Below are positions 46,534 through 56,407 of a stretch of DNA of 64,000 nucleotides, in pieces (position 1 is the first letter of the stretch; every line of letters starts with the position of its first letter). The position numbers and the translations under genes are program-made. The DNA lies in assembly GCF_002900095.1 (NCBI RefSeq), contig NZ_LLKN01000002.1, forward strand, positions 1,922,001 through 1,986,000. Reading direction: 5' to 3'. Under the pieces are notes generated by a model. That model made no database searches and was not told the DNA's origin. It worked only from the letters and a program-made list of their open reading frames with translations. The DNA is from Salegentibacter mishustinae (GTDB lineage Bacteria > Bacteroidota > Bacteroidia > Flavobacteriales > Flavobacteriaceae).

Positions 46534-48123
46534 TTACTGGGCAAAATAAGCATAGATAAAAACTACCAACACAACGATTCCAAGGCCAACCGGTTTTACA
46601 AGTTTCCAGGGTTGAATATCAACCTGCCTGGTATAATCTAAAATAAAAGGTTCCATTCTCGGTTTCCATTTGCCAATCACCAACATAATGATCACATTCA
46701 ACACAAATAAAATAGCCATTACGTGAAGATAGTGTGGCAAAGCATCTTCTCCCACAACAAAGTATTTAAGGCCTAGATAAATGAGATAGAAACCAACACC
46801 ACTAAAAATTGCAACTTTAGCAGCGATTGCCGGAATTCTTTTAGTAAGGTAACCTACAATAACGATTGTAAGAATAGGAATACTATAACTACCATTTACT
46901 TCCTGCAAATAGCCAAAAAGACCTTGTGGTGCATTAGCAATAAAAGGGGCAATAAGCATAGCTCCAATGGCCAGGAAAATACCAAAGCGTTTTCCTTGTT
47001 TTACCACTTTAGCCTCACTGGCTTCGGGATTAAAATATTGTTTATAAATATCTATTCCGAAAAGGGTAACAGAGCTGTTTAAAGCCGAATTAAAAGAACT
47101 TAAGATCGCGCCAAAAAGAACGGCAGCGAAGAATCCTGTTAGCACCGGTGGAAGCACTGCATTTACAAGTGCCGGATAGGCCTGATCGGCATTTTCCAGG
47201 TCTCCCTGAAACATATGCCAGGCAATAATCCCCGGTAAAACCACGATTATTGGTCCCAAAATCTTTATAAAAGCTGCCAGCATTAAGCCTTTCTGTCCTT
47301 CCCGAAGGTTTTTAGCAGCTAATGCCCGCTGAATAATCGCCTGGTTGGTTCCCCAATAAAACAACTGTACCAGCATCATCCCTGTAAATATTGTGGAAAA
47401 AGGTACTGAAGCATCTGGGCCACCTATAGAATTAAATTTTTCAGGATTAGCATCTACTAAAGTTTCCAGGCCATTTATAATTCCTCCATCTCCAATAGCC
47501 ATAAGTCCGAATACTGGAATTAGTAAACCTCCTATCAACAGACCAATCGCGTTAATCGTATCTGATACCGCAACTGCTTTTAAACCGCCAAAAATAGCAT
47601 AAATAGACCCGATAATCCCAATTCCCCACACGGTTAACCATAAGGCTGTGCTTGAACTTACATTCAACATTTCAGGAATACCGAACATGGTGCTAATCGC
47701 CAATGCTCCAGAATATAGCACGATAGGCAGAAAAATAATCATATATCCAGATAGGAATAGCGCCGAAACCAGGGTTTTAGTTCCTTTATCGAATCGCTTT
47801 TCCAGGAATTGCGGTACAGTGGTTAAACCTCCCTTTAAATAGCGTGGTAATAAGAATAGTGCGGTAATGACTATGGCAATGGCAGCAAGGGTTTCCCAGG
47901 CCATTACTAAAATACCTTCACTAAAAGCCTGGCCGTTTAATCCTACAATTTGTTCAGTAGATAAATTGGTTAACAAAACCGAACCTGCAATAACTCCTGC
48001 AGTTAAGCTTCTTCCCCCTAAAAAATATCCATCACTAGTACTTTCATCAGTTTTTCGGGTTGCCATATAGGCAATTACAGCTACCAAAAGCGTGAAACCA
48101 ACGAATGATAAAATTCCAACCAT
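46534..48123 (-). CDS. Sodium:solute (sugar) symporter, SSS family
   Basis: A 529-aa inner-membrane protein with about 14 helices. SSS/SGLT hallmarks: GGRSLTAGVIAGSVLLTNLS near the N-terminus, IYAIFGGLKAVAVSDTINAI (about 173-192), and the loop GTNQAIIQRALAAKN (about 255-269) typical of the sugar-transporting subgroup. Neighbours galM and a Nudix-type sugar regulator support monosaccharide uptake. It is 71 bases below galM and 34 bases above the regulator. Confidence 0.92.
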   Translation of the reverse strand: MVGILSFVGFTLLVAVIAYMATRKTDESTSDGYFLGGRSLTAGVIAGSVLLTNLSTEQIVGLNGQAFSEGILVMAWETLAAIAIVITALFLLPRYLKGGLTTVPQFLEKRFDKGTKTLVSALFLSGYMIIFLPIVLYSGALAISTMFGIPEMLNVSSSTALWLTVWGIGIIGSIYAIFGGLKAVAVSDTINAIGLLIGGLLIPVFGLMAIGDGGIINGLETLVDANPEKFNSIGGPDASVPFSTIFTGMMLVQLFYWGTNQAIIQRALAAKNLREGQKGLMLAAFIKILGPIIVVLPGIIAWHMFQGDLENADQAYPALVNAVLPPVLTGFFAAVLFGAILSSFNSALNSSVTLFGIDIYKQYFNPEASEAKVVKQGKRFGIFLAIGAMLIAPFIANAPQGLFGYLQEVNGSYSIPILTIVIVGYLTKRIPAIAAKVAIFSGVGFYLIYLGLKYFVVGEDALPHYLHVMAILFVLNVIIMLVIGKWKPRMEPFILDYTRQVDIQPWKLVKPVGLGIVVLVVFIYAYFAQ

Positions 48124-48194
48124 AGCTTAATATAAAATTTTGTTAAATATAAAATTTTAATCGGGAGTTACTGCCTCATTAGCCCTTAATCTTC

Positions 48195-49193
48195 TTATTT
48201 GCCACCAACCGAAAAATTATATGAAATTCTATTATAATATTTTTCACCCGGCTTTAATACAGCCTCGGGGAAATTCCTGAAATTAGGTGCATCAGGAAAA
48301 TTTTGAGCCTCTAAACAGATAGAAGGATATTCTTCAGCAATTTCGGTATGGTAGTTTAGGTCATCTGGAAGACTTTCTGGAGCGTAGGCTACCAATGCTT
48401 TTTGATTTGTTTTCACTTCCATTTTTATGCCCGTTAATGGAGCAAAAAGTCTCGCTGCAACTTCATCTTCCTCAGACTTTAGTACAAAGGTATCATCGAG
48501 GTTTCGATTACCAATCAATTTACTTTCACTAAAGTTTTTAGGATGCTTCTTCAGCTTTGTTAAATTTCCGGTAGGTAATAATTTTTCATCAACCTCCAGA
48601 ATTTTTTCGGCTACAATTTTCAAAAAATGGTCGCTAATACTGCCACCACCATTTAGATTAAAATAAGTATGATTGGTAAGATTAATCACCGTTTTTTTAT
48701 CGGTTTGTGCTGAATATTCTATTTGTATTTCATCATCCTCGGTAAGGGTATACTTTACTTCAACCTCAAGGTTTCCCGGATAATATTCTTCGTTATCTTT
48801 ACTCAGGTAAGCTAGTGTTACAGATGGGTTGGGCCCGGTAGTCTCTTCTTTAATTTCCCATATTTTATACTGAAATCCTTCTTTTCCACCGTGCAAGTGC
48901 ACATCATCTTTTTCAAAGAGCTTGTAGGTGGTTTCATCCAATTTAAATTCTCCTTTAGAAATCCTGCCTGCGTAACGGCCTACGGAGGCCCCAAAACCTT
49001 TGTTATGTTCCTTATATACCGAGGTTATAAAATCTTCTGCCCACGGGCTAACCACCACATTTACCGGATTTTCTCTTTTATCTTTAATCTTAAAGCTTAG
49101 CAAAGCCGCCCCGTAATTAAGAACCTCGAGTTCGCTACCTTTTTTATTTACAAGGCTTATGGTTTTTAGATCTTCTTTTTTTATAATATTCAA
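48195..49193 (-). CDS. galM: Aldose 1-epimerase (mutarotase)
   Basis: A 332-aa cytoplasmic mutarotase. Motifs are FGASVGRYAGRISKGEF (about 67-83), DVHLHGGKEGFQYKIWE (catalytic-site His region, about 94-110), INLTNHTYFNLNGGG (His, about 170-184), and C-terminal ICLEAQNFPDAPNFRNFP with the catalytic Glu (about 293-310). It lies 11 bases below a DUF885 gene and above the sugar symporter, so it probably balances anomers of the imported sugar. Confidence 0.95.
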   Translation of the reverse strand: MNIIKKEDLKTISLVNKKGSELEVLNYGAALLSFKIKDKRENPVNVVVSPWAEDFITSVYKEHNKGFGASVGRYAGRISKGEFKLDETTYKLFEKDDVHLHGGKEGFQYKIWEIKEETTGPNPSVTLAYLSKDNEEYYPGNLEVEVKYTLTEDDEIQIEYSAQTDKKTVINLTNHTYFNLNGGGSISDHFLKIVAEKILEVDEKLLPTGNLTKLKKHPKNFSESKLIGNRNLDDTFVLKSEEDEVAARLFAPLTGIKMEVKTNQKALVAYAPESLPDDLNYHTEIAEEYPSICLEAQNFPDAPNFRNFPEAVLKPGEKYYNRISYNFSVGGK

Positions 49194-49204
49194 GTTCTCT
49201 CTTT

Positions 49205-51028
49205 TTAAATGTTTTCTTCTGAAACCCAGTTATCAACTTTTTCTTCCAGAATATTCAAAGGTACGGCTCCATCAAGAAGAATCACATCATGGAATTCCCT
49301 AATATCAAAATCCCCCCCCAATTCTTCCTTCGCGTTTTCTCTTAATTCCAGGATTTTATTCATTCCTATTTTGTAAGCCGTCGCCTGGCCGGGCATTACT
49401 ATATGCCGTTCTACCATTTTTATACAATCACTTTCAGCGTTTGGAGTATTTTCCTTATAATAAGCAATTCCTTCCTCACGAGTCCATTTTTTAGCGTGAA
49501 TTCCTGTATCTACCACCAGCCTGCAGGAACGCCAAAGTTCCATGGCTAGCCTTCCAAAATCTGAATATGGATCCTTATAATATCCTATTTCTTTTGGTAA
49601 CAATTCGCTGTAAAGTCCCCAACCTTCTACGTAGGCGGTATAAAAACTAAATTTCCTAAACTGCGGAATTCCCTCTAATTCCTGGGCGATAGCAATTTGC
49701 ATATGATGCCCCGGAATTCCTTCGTGGTATGCCAAGGCTTCCATTTGGTAAGTTGGCATTGCAGACATATCATATAAATTGGCGTAATACGTTCCGGGTC
49801 TTGAACCATCTTTTGCCGGCTGCTGATAAAATGCTTTCCCTGCATTTTTTTCTCTAAAAGGCTCTACCGCTTTTACTACTAATTCTGCCTCTGGTTTTGT
49901 TAGAAAAAGTTTATCCAGATCATCTTTCATTGTATTGATGATACTCCTGGCTTCTGTAAGGTATTTACTTCTCCCGGTAGAATCATTAGCATAATAGAAC
50001 TGCTTGTCTTTGCGCATAAATTCGAAGAAATCCTGAAGGGTTCCTTTAAAACCAACCTTCTTTTTGATCTTTTCCATCTCAGCATGAATACGCGCAACTT
50101 CACTTAAACCAATCTCGTGAATTTGATTCGCCGAAAGATTAGTAGTGGTAGCTCTTTTTAAAGCATTCGCATAAAACTCTTCCCCTTTAGGAAACTTCCA
50201 TGCCCCGGCATCGCTATTCGCACGTTTTTGCTGAGTTTCGAGAAACACAATTAAATTTTGATAGGCCGGCTTAACTTCTTCTGTAAGAGCAGTTTCGGCT
50301 TTTGAGATAAGTTCCTTCTTCTTTTTCTGAGAAATTTCTAAATCGTCTATTTTCGATTTAAAATCTTCCAGCAAGGCACTATTCTCTACAGATTTTCCAA
50401 AGGGTTTTCCCTTAATTACATTTCTGCTCGATTCCAGAACTCTATCAAACACAAATATTGGAGGCATAATGCCATTTTGTTCCCTTATTTTTAAATTCCC
50501 AATCACATCTTCCATCACCTTAGGTATTCCTTTTAACCTCGAAATATAGGCTTCTGCATCACTTATTGAATCTATGCGGTGCATGTTGATTAAAAAGGCT
50601 GGCAACTCGGCATGATAGCCAAACATTTGGTTTACCGGGTAATTGTAAAACCTAAAATCATAATCTTCTAATATATTTTCCTGCTTTTGGAGGTACAGAT
50701 CATAACTTAATCGAGTTTCTTCATCCAGAGAGGAAGGATCTATTTTTTTTAGATCTCCCAGGCGTCTCTTGGCTTTATTGCGATCTTCAGCATACTTTAA
50801 ATGAGAAAAATTGTCCCATTTGCCATAATTGGTTTTTTGCCCAAGACGGGTTTGCATCATAGGCGATTCTTCCACATCCTTTTGAAATTCTTCTTCAAAA
50901 TACTCGTTCACTTCAGCCGAATGCTCCTTGATTTCTTCTTCGGAATAACTTTCACTTTGTTGATTACAGGAAAAAATAAATACCAGAAGACCTAAATAAA
51001 AGATTTTATGAATAAATCTGATGCGCAT
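49205..51028 (-). CDS. DUF885 family lipoprotein, probable metallopeptidase
   Basis: A 607-aa protein with lipoprotein signal FYLGLLVFIFSCNQQ (lipid Cys at about 21). The DUF885 domain fills the rest. A zinc-peptidase-like motif AYHEGIPGHHMQIAIAQE lies at about 430-447, and the long helical body suits oligopeptidase-type enzymes. It starts 3 bases below the CocE/NonD-type hydrolase gene, so the two are coupled. Both being exported peptidase-like enzymes suggests extracytoplasmic peptide breakdown. Exact substrate unknown. Confidence 0.88.
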   Translation of the reverse strand: MRIRFIHKIFYLGLLVFIFSCNQQSESYSEEEIKEHSAEVNEYFEEEFQKDVEESPMMQTRLGQKTNYGKWDNFSHLKYAEDRNKAKRRLGDLKKIDPSSLDEETRLSYDLYLQKQENILEDYDFRFYNYPVNQMFGYHAELPAFLINMHRIDSISDAEAYISRLKGIPKVMEDVIGNLKIREQNGIMPPIFVFDRVLESSRNVIKGKPFGKSVENSALLEDFKSKIDDLEISQKKKKELISKAETALTEEVKPAYQNLIVFLETQQKRANSDAGAWKFPKGEEFYANALKRATTTNLSANQIHEIGLSEVARIHAEMEKIKKKVGFKGTLQDFFEFMRKDKQFYYANDSTGRSKYLTEARSIINTMKDDLDKLFLTKPEAELVVKAVEPFREKNAGKAFYQQPAKDGSRPGTYYANLYDMSAMPTYQMEALAYHEGIPGHHMQIAIAQELEGIPQFRKFSFYTAYVEGWGLYSELLPKEIGYYKDPYSDFGRLAMELWRSCRLVVDTGIHAKKWTREEGIAYYKENTPNAESDCIKMVERHIVMPGQATAYKIGMNKILELRENAKEELGGDFDIREFHDVILLDGAVPLNILEEKVDNWVSEENI

Positions 51029-51031
51029 AAA

Positions 51032-52879
51032 CTATTCTTTAATTACTGAAAATTCTATCGCAGAATCTCCAAAAACAGTGTGGGTTTGTTGCTGAAAATC
51101 TTCTTCCTCAGCTTTAAAAATATTAGGAACATAGGTTTGTGGATTCCTATCTATAAGTGGAAACCAGGTGCTTTGAACCTGAATTTGCAATTTATGACCT
51201 TTTTTAAAAGTATGGTTAATATCCTGAAGGGTAATATTTACCGAGGTTTTTTTATTAGGTTCAAATGGCTCGGGATTTTCGAAACTGTTTCTAAATCGGC
51301 CTCGCATCACTTCGCTACGCACCATCATATGGTAATTATCCATATCTAAATGCTCCATGGTTTCTTCATAATCTTCGGCATCTGGAGGGTAAACATCTAT
51401 TACTTTTACTACCCAATCTGCAGCTGTTCCCGTAGTTGCTACATTTAAACGAGCTTCAATTTCTCCGGCTAGCTTCATATCTTCTTCCAAAACTTCCGTT
51501 TCAAAAACCAATACATCTGGTCTCCTGGCAGCAAAACGTTGGTCACCCGTCATATATTCCCTCGGAGTGAAAACTGCTTTAATTTCATTATTATACGAAA
51601 CTGGTTTGGCAGGATCACTTACAAAGCTTTCCTCATTATCGGTAGCCTCATCGGTTAATTCCTGCTCATCTCCCAGGTAAAAAACCTTAGGCTCTGCTTC
51701 TTTTGGAGGCCAGGCTTCGTAAGAATTCCATTTTCTTGCACCGGTATCATAAACATAAGCTTCGGCAAGATCTAAATCACCTTCTCCGCCTTTCTTTAGA
51801 AAGTGATTAAAGAAAGTAGTTTCAACATTTCTCTGGTAATCTTCAGAAATATTATCTCCAAAATATACATTCCCTACGGCTTGTCTTTCGGTTTGTCTGG
51901 CCCAGTCACCGTGACTCCATGGTCCAAAAACCATTATATTATGGTTATCGCTGGTTTCTTCAATTTTTTTGTAGGTATTAAAAGGACCATAAAGATCTTC
52001 CGCATCAAACAATCCGCCCACCACCATTACGGCCGGTTTAATATCATCCAAATGCTGAATAATACCTCGAGACTGCCAAAATTCATCGTAATTAGGATGT
52101 TCTTTTAGCTGTTGCCAGAATATATTGTCTTCGCCATAATATTCATCCAGATTACTAAGAGGTCCCACATCTAAAAAGAATTGATATTGATCTTGTGTTC
52201 CAAGATCGGGTAAATCGTACCAGCTTTCTGTAGTGGGTCCGGTTTTGTCATATCCAAAAAGTGCTGTAGCTCTCCAGTAACTTAATAAATAAGCACCGTT
52301 GTGATGAAAATCGTCAAAAAAGAAATCGCCGATACCTGCTTGTGGTGAAGCAGCTTTTAAGGCCGGATGTGCATCTACCAGGGAAGCAACTGCATAATGA
52401 CCTGGATAAGAAATACCCCAGGTTCCTACCCTACCATTATTGTTTTCTACATTATTAATAAGCCATTCAATGGTATCGTAGGTATCGCTCGACTCGTCGA
52501 ATTCATCGTCTTTTTTATTAGGGATTATCGCCCGCATATTGTCATATTTCCCTTCACTCATCCAACGCCCACGAACATCCTGGTATACAACAATATTACC
52601 TTCTTTCATTAAATATTCGTTAGGTCCTATAAGCGAACGAAACTGATCTTCACCATAAGGCCTGGAGCTATATGGAGTTCGTTGCATAAGAATTGGATAT
52701 TCTTTAGAAGTATCTTTTGGGGAATAAATAGTAGTGTGCAGCTTAGTGCCGTCGCGCATTGGGATATCTACTTCTGTTTTATCATAATGTTCTTTAACAT
52801 CATATTCTTCCTGCGCAATAATTTGAACAGGTAAAAAACTCAAAAACAGAAAGATAACACTAAAACGGAATAATTTCAT
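51032..52879 (-). CDS. CocE/NonD family hydrolase (X-Pro dipeptidyl-peptidase S15 type)
   Basis: A 615-aa secreted serine hydrolase. Signal peptide about 1-22 (VIFLFLSFLPVQIIAQ). The alpha/beta-hydrolase part holds the nucleophile Ser in GTWGISYPGHYA, the Asp in VGGLFDAEDLYG and the His in FGPWSHGDWAR. A C-terminal galactose-binding-like jelly roll (about 410-610) completes the S15/CocE plan. Substrates range from X-Pro peptides to cephalosporin or glutaryl esters; linkage to a DUF885 peptidase makes peptides more likely. A CTTGATAATCGAG palindrome sits 64 bases above the start. Confidence 0.9.
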   Translation of the reverse strand: MKLFRFSVIFLFLSFLPVQIIAQEEYDVKEHYDKTEVDIPMRDGTKLHTTIYSPKDTSKEYPILMQRTPYSSRPYGEDQFRSLIGPNEYLMKEGNIVVYQDVRGRWMSEGKYDNMRAIIPNKKDDEFDESSDTYDTIEWLINNVENNNGRVGTWGISYPGHYAVASLVDAHPALKAASPQAGIGDFFFDDFHHNGAYLLSYWRATALFGYDKTGPTTESWYDLPDLGTQDQYQFFLDVGPLSNLDEYYGEDNIFWQQLKEHPNYDEFWQSRGIIQHLDDIKPAVMVVGGLFDAEDLYGPFNTYKKIEETSDNHNIMVFGPWSHGDWARQTERQAVGNVYFGDNISEDYQRNVETTFFNHFLKKGGEGDLDLAEAYVYDTGARKWNSYEAWPPKEAEPKVFYLGDEQELTDEATDNEESFVSDPAKPVSYNNEIKAVFTPREYMTGDQRFAARRPDVLVFETEVLEEDMKLAGEIEARLNVATTGTAADWVVKVIDVYPPDAEDYEETMEHLDMDNYHMMVRSEVMRGRFRNSFENPEPFEPNKKTSVNITLQDINHTFKKGHKLQIQVQSTWFPLIDRNPQTYVPNIFKAEEEDFQQQTHTVFGDSAIEFSVIKE

Positions 52880-52939
52880 AGTTTAGGGAGATTTTAAGCC
52901 CCCTAAGATAGAAATTACACCGATAAACCTAAAAGAATT

Positions 52940-52962
52940 TTACTTGATAATCGAGTTTTAAA
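52940..52962. promoter_or_regulatory. CTTGATAATCGAG palindrome, copy 3
   Basis: CTTGATAATCGAG (52943-52955), with one change from the perfect palindrome, flanked by TTTA and TTTTAAAT as in the copy at 30258. It lies between dsbD and the CocE-type gene. Confidence 0.4.
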
Positions 52963-52985
52963 TATCTCACGAATACTGACGTAAT

Positions 52986-55001
52986 TTATTTCTCTGTTTC
53001 CTGAAACTTCGTAAGCCCCTCTTTTAACCAGTCCAGGTACTCTGAAGCCTTTGGGGTGTAACCCACCGGCTCATTAAGTAAATTCACCTGATTATCTAAA
53101 AGCACATAGAAAGGCTGTGAATTATTCTTAAAATTTAGGGTTTGGAAAGTAGCCCATTTATCCCCAATGGTTTTAATAGGTTTTATTCCGCCTTTTGGTT
53201 TCATATAATTGAATTGCGCTTCCTCCGGCAGTTCTTTCCTATCATCTACATAGAGGGAAATAAGTATATACTCTTCATTTAGCATCTCGAAAACCTCAGG
53301 TTCACTCCACACCTGTTCTTCCATTTTTCGACAATTAACACAAGCCCAACCTGTAAAATCGAGGATTATGGGTTTATTTTGTTCTCTTGCTGCTTCCAGA
53401 CCTTTATCCCAGTCTTTATAAGCTTCAAGGCCTAATGGAGCTTCGGTGCCTTTCTCATAGATACTGTAAAATAATGGTGGTGGAAATCCACTAAGCAACT
53501 TAAGATTCGCCGCCGAAGTATTAGTTAAACCGGGAATTAAATAAAGTACAAAGAAGAAAGTAATAACGCCTGCGCCAAATCTGGCTTTACTAATTCTTTG
53601 TTTAGGACCATCGTGCGGAAAACGAATTTGACCAAATAAATAAGCCATAAGACCTAAACCAACCAGAATCCAAATTCCGAGGAAAATTTCACGTTTTAAA
53701 AGTCCCCAATGCTCCACAAGATCTGCGTTTGAAAGGAATTTAAAGGCCAGTCCTAATTCTATAAAACCTAAAGTGACTTTAACCGTATTTAGCCAACCTC
53801 CGCTTTTCGGTAAAGAATTAAGCCAGTTAGGAAATAAAGCGAAAAGCGCAAAAGGCAGTGCCAGAGCAAGACCAAAACCTCCCATTCCCATAGAAAGTTG
53901 CATCGCACCGCCATCGCTAGTAAGCGATCCACCAAGCAGTGATCCTAAAATAGGGCCGGTACAGGAAAAAGAAACTAGAGCCAAAGTAAGCGCCATAAAA
54001 AAGATACCTACAATACCACCTACACTTGAAGCTTTATCGTCCATCTTATTACTCCAGGAACTTGGCAAAGTGATCTCGTAATATCCAAAAAAGGAGAAAG
54101 CAAAAATGATAAAGATGACAAAGAAAATAATGTTCAGCGTTACATTGGTTGAAATATTATTGAGAATTTCAGGATTTACGCTGTCAAGCAGGTGAAAAGG
54201 TAAACTAAGTAAAAGATAAATAGCAAATATAAAAACACCATAAAGTATAGCATTCACCAGGCCTTTTTGCCGATTTTTAGCTCCTTTAGTAAAAAAGGAA
54301 ACCGTTAGCGGAATCATTGGAAATACACAGGGAGTTAAGAGTGCGATTAAACCACCCACAAAACCTAGTAAGAAAATACTCAGGAAGTTATTGCCTTCTT
54401 TCTCTTCAGGCTCAAATTTTTCCATTCCTGAAACATTAATATTTAATGCTTCGGTAAGTTCTTTATCTTTTTCTGAAATTTCCAGGTCGGTAAAACCTTC
54501 GGTTATTTCATTGTCTTGAAGAGAAATATTAAAACGTTCGGTTTCCGGAGGCAAACATTTTTCATCATCACACACAGAGAAATAGATCTCAGCAATAATT
54601 CCAGGCTTACTTCCGGGTTGTACTTTAATTTGCTGGGTAAAAACTGCTTCGTCCTCAAAATAGGTAATATCGGCTTCAAAAACCTGATCATAGATAGGTT
54701 CTATATCTGGCTCTGTAGTTTCACCGATGAGCTCAAAATTTTCTTCAGCATTATTATAGGAGAAAGTCGTAGCGATAGGCGCAATATCAATATCTGCTTC
54801 TTTCTGCGAATATAAATGCCAGCCTTCTTCCAGGGTCGCCGTAAAAACCAGGTTAAATATGCTGTCGTTTTCCTTTTCTACAGAAGCTTCCCAGGTAATG
54901 GGGTCATCCATTTGGGAATCTTCGCTCCCGTCGTTAAAATATTGTGCCTGTAACTGGATAAATGGAATAAAAAATAAGAGCAGACTCGCCAGATATTTCA
55001 T
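52986..55001 (-). CDS. dsbD: Thiol:disulfide interchange protein DsbD
   Basis: A 671-aa three-part protein that carries electrons across the inner membrane. The signal peptide is about 1-19. The N-terminal periplasmic domain has the redox pair region SVCDDEKCLPPE (about 147-158). Eight or so membrane helices (about 210-500) hold the redox Cys in LTPCVFPMIPLTV and SFSCTGPILGSLLGG. The C-terminal thioredoxin domain has WACVNCRKMEEQVW (about 561-574). It overlaps tilS by 4 bases (ATGA). Confidence 0.95.
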   Translation of the reverse strand: MKYLASLLLFFIPFIQLQAQYFNDGSEDSQMDDPITWEASVEKENDSIFNLVFTATLEEGWHLYSQKEADIDIAPIATTFSYNNAEENFELIGETTEPDIEPIYDQVFEADITYFEDEAVFTQQIKVQPGSKPGIIAEIYFSVCDDEKCLPPETERFNISLQDNEITEGFTDLEISEKDKELTEALNINVSGMEKFEPEEKEGNNFLSIFLLGFVGGLIALLTPCVFPMIPLTVSFFTKGAKNRQKGLVNAILYGVFIFAIYLLLSLPFHLLDSVNPEILNNISTNVTLNIIFFVIFIIFAFSFFGYYEITLPSSWSNKMDDKASSVGGIVGIFFMALTLALVSFSCTGPILGSLLGGSLTSDGGAMQLSMGMGGFGLALALPFALFALFPNWLNSLPKSGGWLNTVKVTLGFIELGLAFKFLSNADLVEHWGLLKREIFLGIWILVGLGLMAYLFGQIRFPHDGPKQRISKARFGAGVITFFFVLYLIPGLTNTSAANLKLLSGFPPPLFYSIYEKGTEAPLGLEAYKDWDKGLEAAREQNKPIILDFTGWACVNCRKMEEQVWSEPEVFEMLNEEYILISLYVDDRKELPEEAQFNYMKPKGGIKPIKTIGDKWATFQTLNFKNNSQPFYVLLDNQVNLLNEPVGYTPKASEYLDWLKEGLTKFQETEK

Positions 55002-56308
55002 AAACTGAAAGTAATTTTTATTATTTTTTGATCAGATGAAGTTATCGAAAAACGCCTATCGGCCCGCTGATTGATCACCCAAACAATTTTTTCGCCAGAG
55101 CACAGCAACCAGCTGTTTTCTTTCTCGGGCAAAGATAATTTTTTGTCTTTAAAGAAGTCGCTTAACTTCTTTTTTCCTTTCATTCCAAAAGGATAAAAGA
55201 TATCGCCTTGCTGCCATTTTCTAACTGTTAGTGGAAATTCCAGTTTTTCTGGGTTTATATAAATGCAGTTTGATCTTTTATCGTTTATTTCCTTTACTTC
55301 TGAAAATGAAAAAGTTCCCATAGGAAGCATCGCAAAATCTTCATTTTTGGCGATTTTATAGACTTTGTCTTCGGTTTTATCAATTTCTGTAAGCAATAAA
55401 TAATCCCGATCTTTTATTAACCTGTGTGAGGTTGAAAAAACCATTTTCCCCGGTTGGGCATCTAATAAATGGTACACATCGTTCCATTCTGTAAAACCAA
55501 AAGACTTCAGCAATTGGTATAAAATTGCAGAACTATTGGGCACCTTTTTAAGGTAATTAATATCCAGGCTATAGCCGTACTCTGTTTTACCAATTATTTT
55601 TGGATAGAGTAAACTCAAATAATCCTCTATTAATTCTTCGTTTTCTTTTAAATGCGATTGGGTTTTTAGAAAAGTCTCTAAAAACTGCGGGTTTATTTCT
55701 TCTAAAACAGGCACGAGTTCGTGTCTTATTTTGTTCCGAAGATATTTTGTGGATGCATTGGTGCTATCTTCTCTCCACGAAATCTTATTTTCTTCGGCGT
55801 AAGCCAAAATTTCTTTTCGTGAAAAATTCAATAAAGGTCTTACAATGTAATTACTATCGGCATTTATCCCACTTAAGCCTTCCAAACCGGTGCCTCGTAT
55901 GAGATTAATAAAAAAAGTCTCCAGGCTATCATTGGCGTGGTGCGCGGTTAAGATAAAATCAAATTGATGTTTTAGCCTTAGCTCTTCAAACCATTCATAC
56001 CTAAGATCGCGTGCTGCCATTTGAATAGACATACTATTATCTTTAGCGTATTGCTCGGTATCAAAATTTTCTATAAAAAGCTCAACATTTAGTTTTTTTG
56101 CAAGGGCGGCAACAAAATCCTCATCGGCGTCACTTTCTTCATCCCTAAGGTTAAAATTACAGTGCGCCAAAGTAAAATCCAGTTTAGCTATTTTGCATAA
56201 ATGTGCCAGCACTACACTGTCTACACCACCACTTACCGCAAGTAAAATTTTACTGTTAGAGAGGTAAGGAAACTGCGATTTGATCTCGTTTTTGAAAGCT
56301 TTTTCCAT
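54998..56308 (-). CDS. tilS: tRNA(Ile)-lysidine synthase
   Basis: Modifies C34 of tRNA-Ile(CAU) to lysidine with ATP and lysine, allowing AUA decoding. The 436-aa protein has the PP-loop LLAVSGGVDSVVLAHL (about 22-37), the downstream AHHANDSLETFFINLIRGTG motif and a C-terminal TilS substrate-binding domain ending in ITSSDQKIIKITFSL. Size is normal. It lies above dsbD with an ATGA overlap. Confidence 0.96.
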   Translation of the reverse strand: MEKAFKNEIKSQFPYLSNSKILLAVSGGVDSVVLAHLCKIAKLDFTLAHCNFNLRDEESDADEDFVAALAKKLNVELFIENFDTEQYAKDNSMSIQMAARDLRYEWFEELRLKHQFDFILTAHHANDSLETFFINLIRGTGLEGLSGINADSNYIVRPLLNFSRKEILAYAEENKISWREDSTNASTKYLRNKIRHELVPVLEEINPQFLETFLKTQSHLKENEELIEDYLSLLYPKIIGKTEYGYSLDINYLKKVPNSSAILYQLLKSFGFTEWNDVYHLLDAQPGKMVFSTSHRLIKDRDYLLLTEIDKTEDKVYKIAKNEDFAMLPMGTFSFSEVKEINDKRSNCIYINPEKLEFPLTVRKWQQGDIFYPFGMKGKKKLSDFFKDKKLSLPEKENSWLLCSGEKIVWVINQRADRRFSITSSDQKIIKITFSL

Positions 56309-56325
56309 AGAAAACCAAAGATACG

Positions 56326-56364
56326 AAAAGCCTCTCCTAAATCATCCCCTAAAGGGAGGACTTT
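56326..56364. repeat. Dispersed repeat between tilS and pabB
   Basis: AAAAGCCTCTCCTAAATC then ATCCCCTAAAGGGAGGACTTT. The CCCCTAAAGGG core resembles the CCCCC-TTT-GGGGG block in the 3' end of pxpC. Confidence 0.45.
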
Positions 56365-56407
56365 AAAACACCTTTTTGGCTAAGACTATTTGAAGCTCTT
56401 GAAAAAT

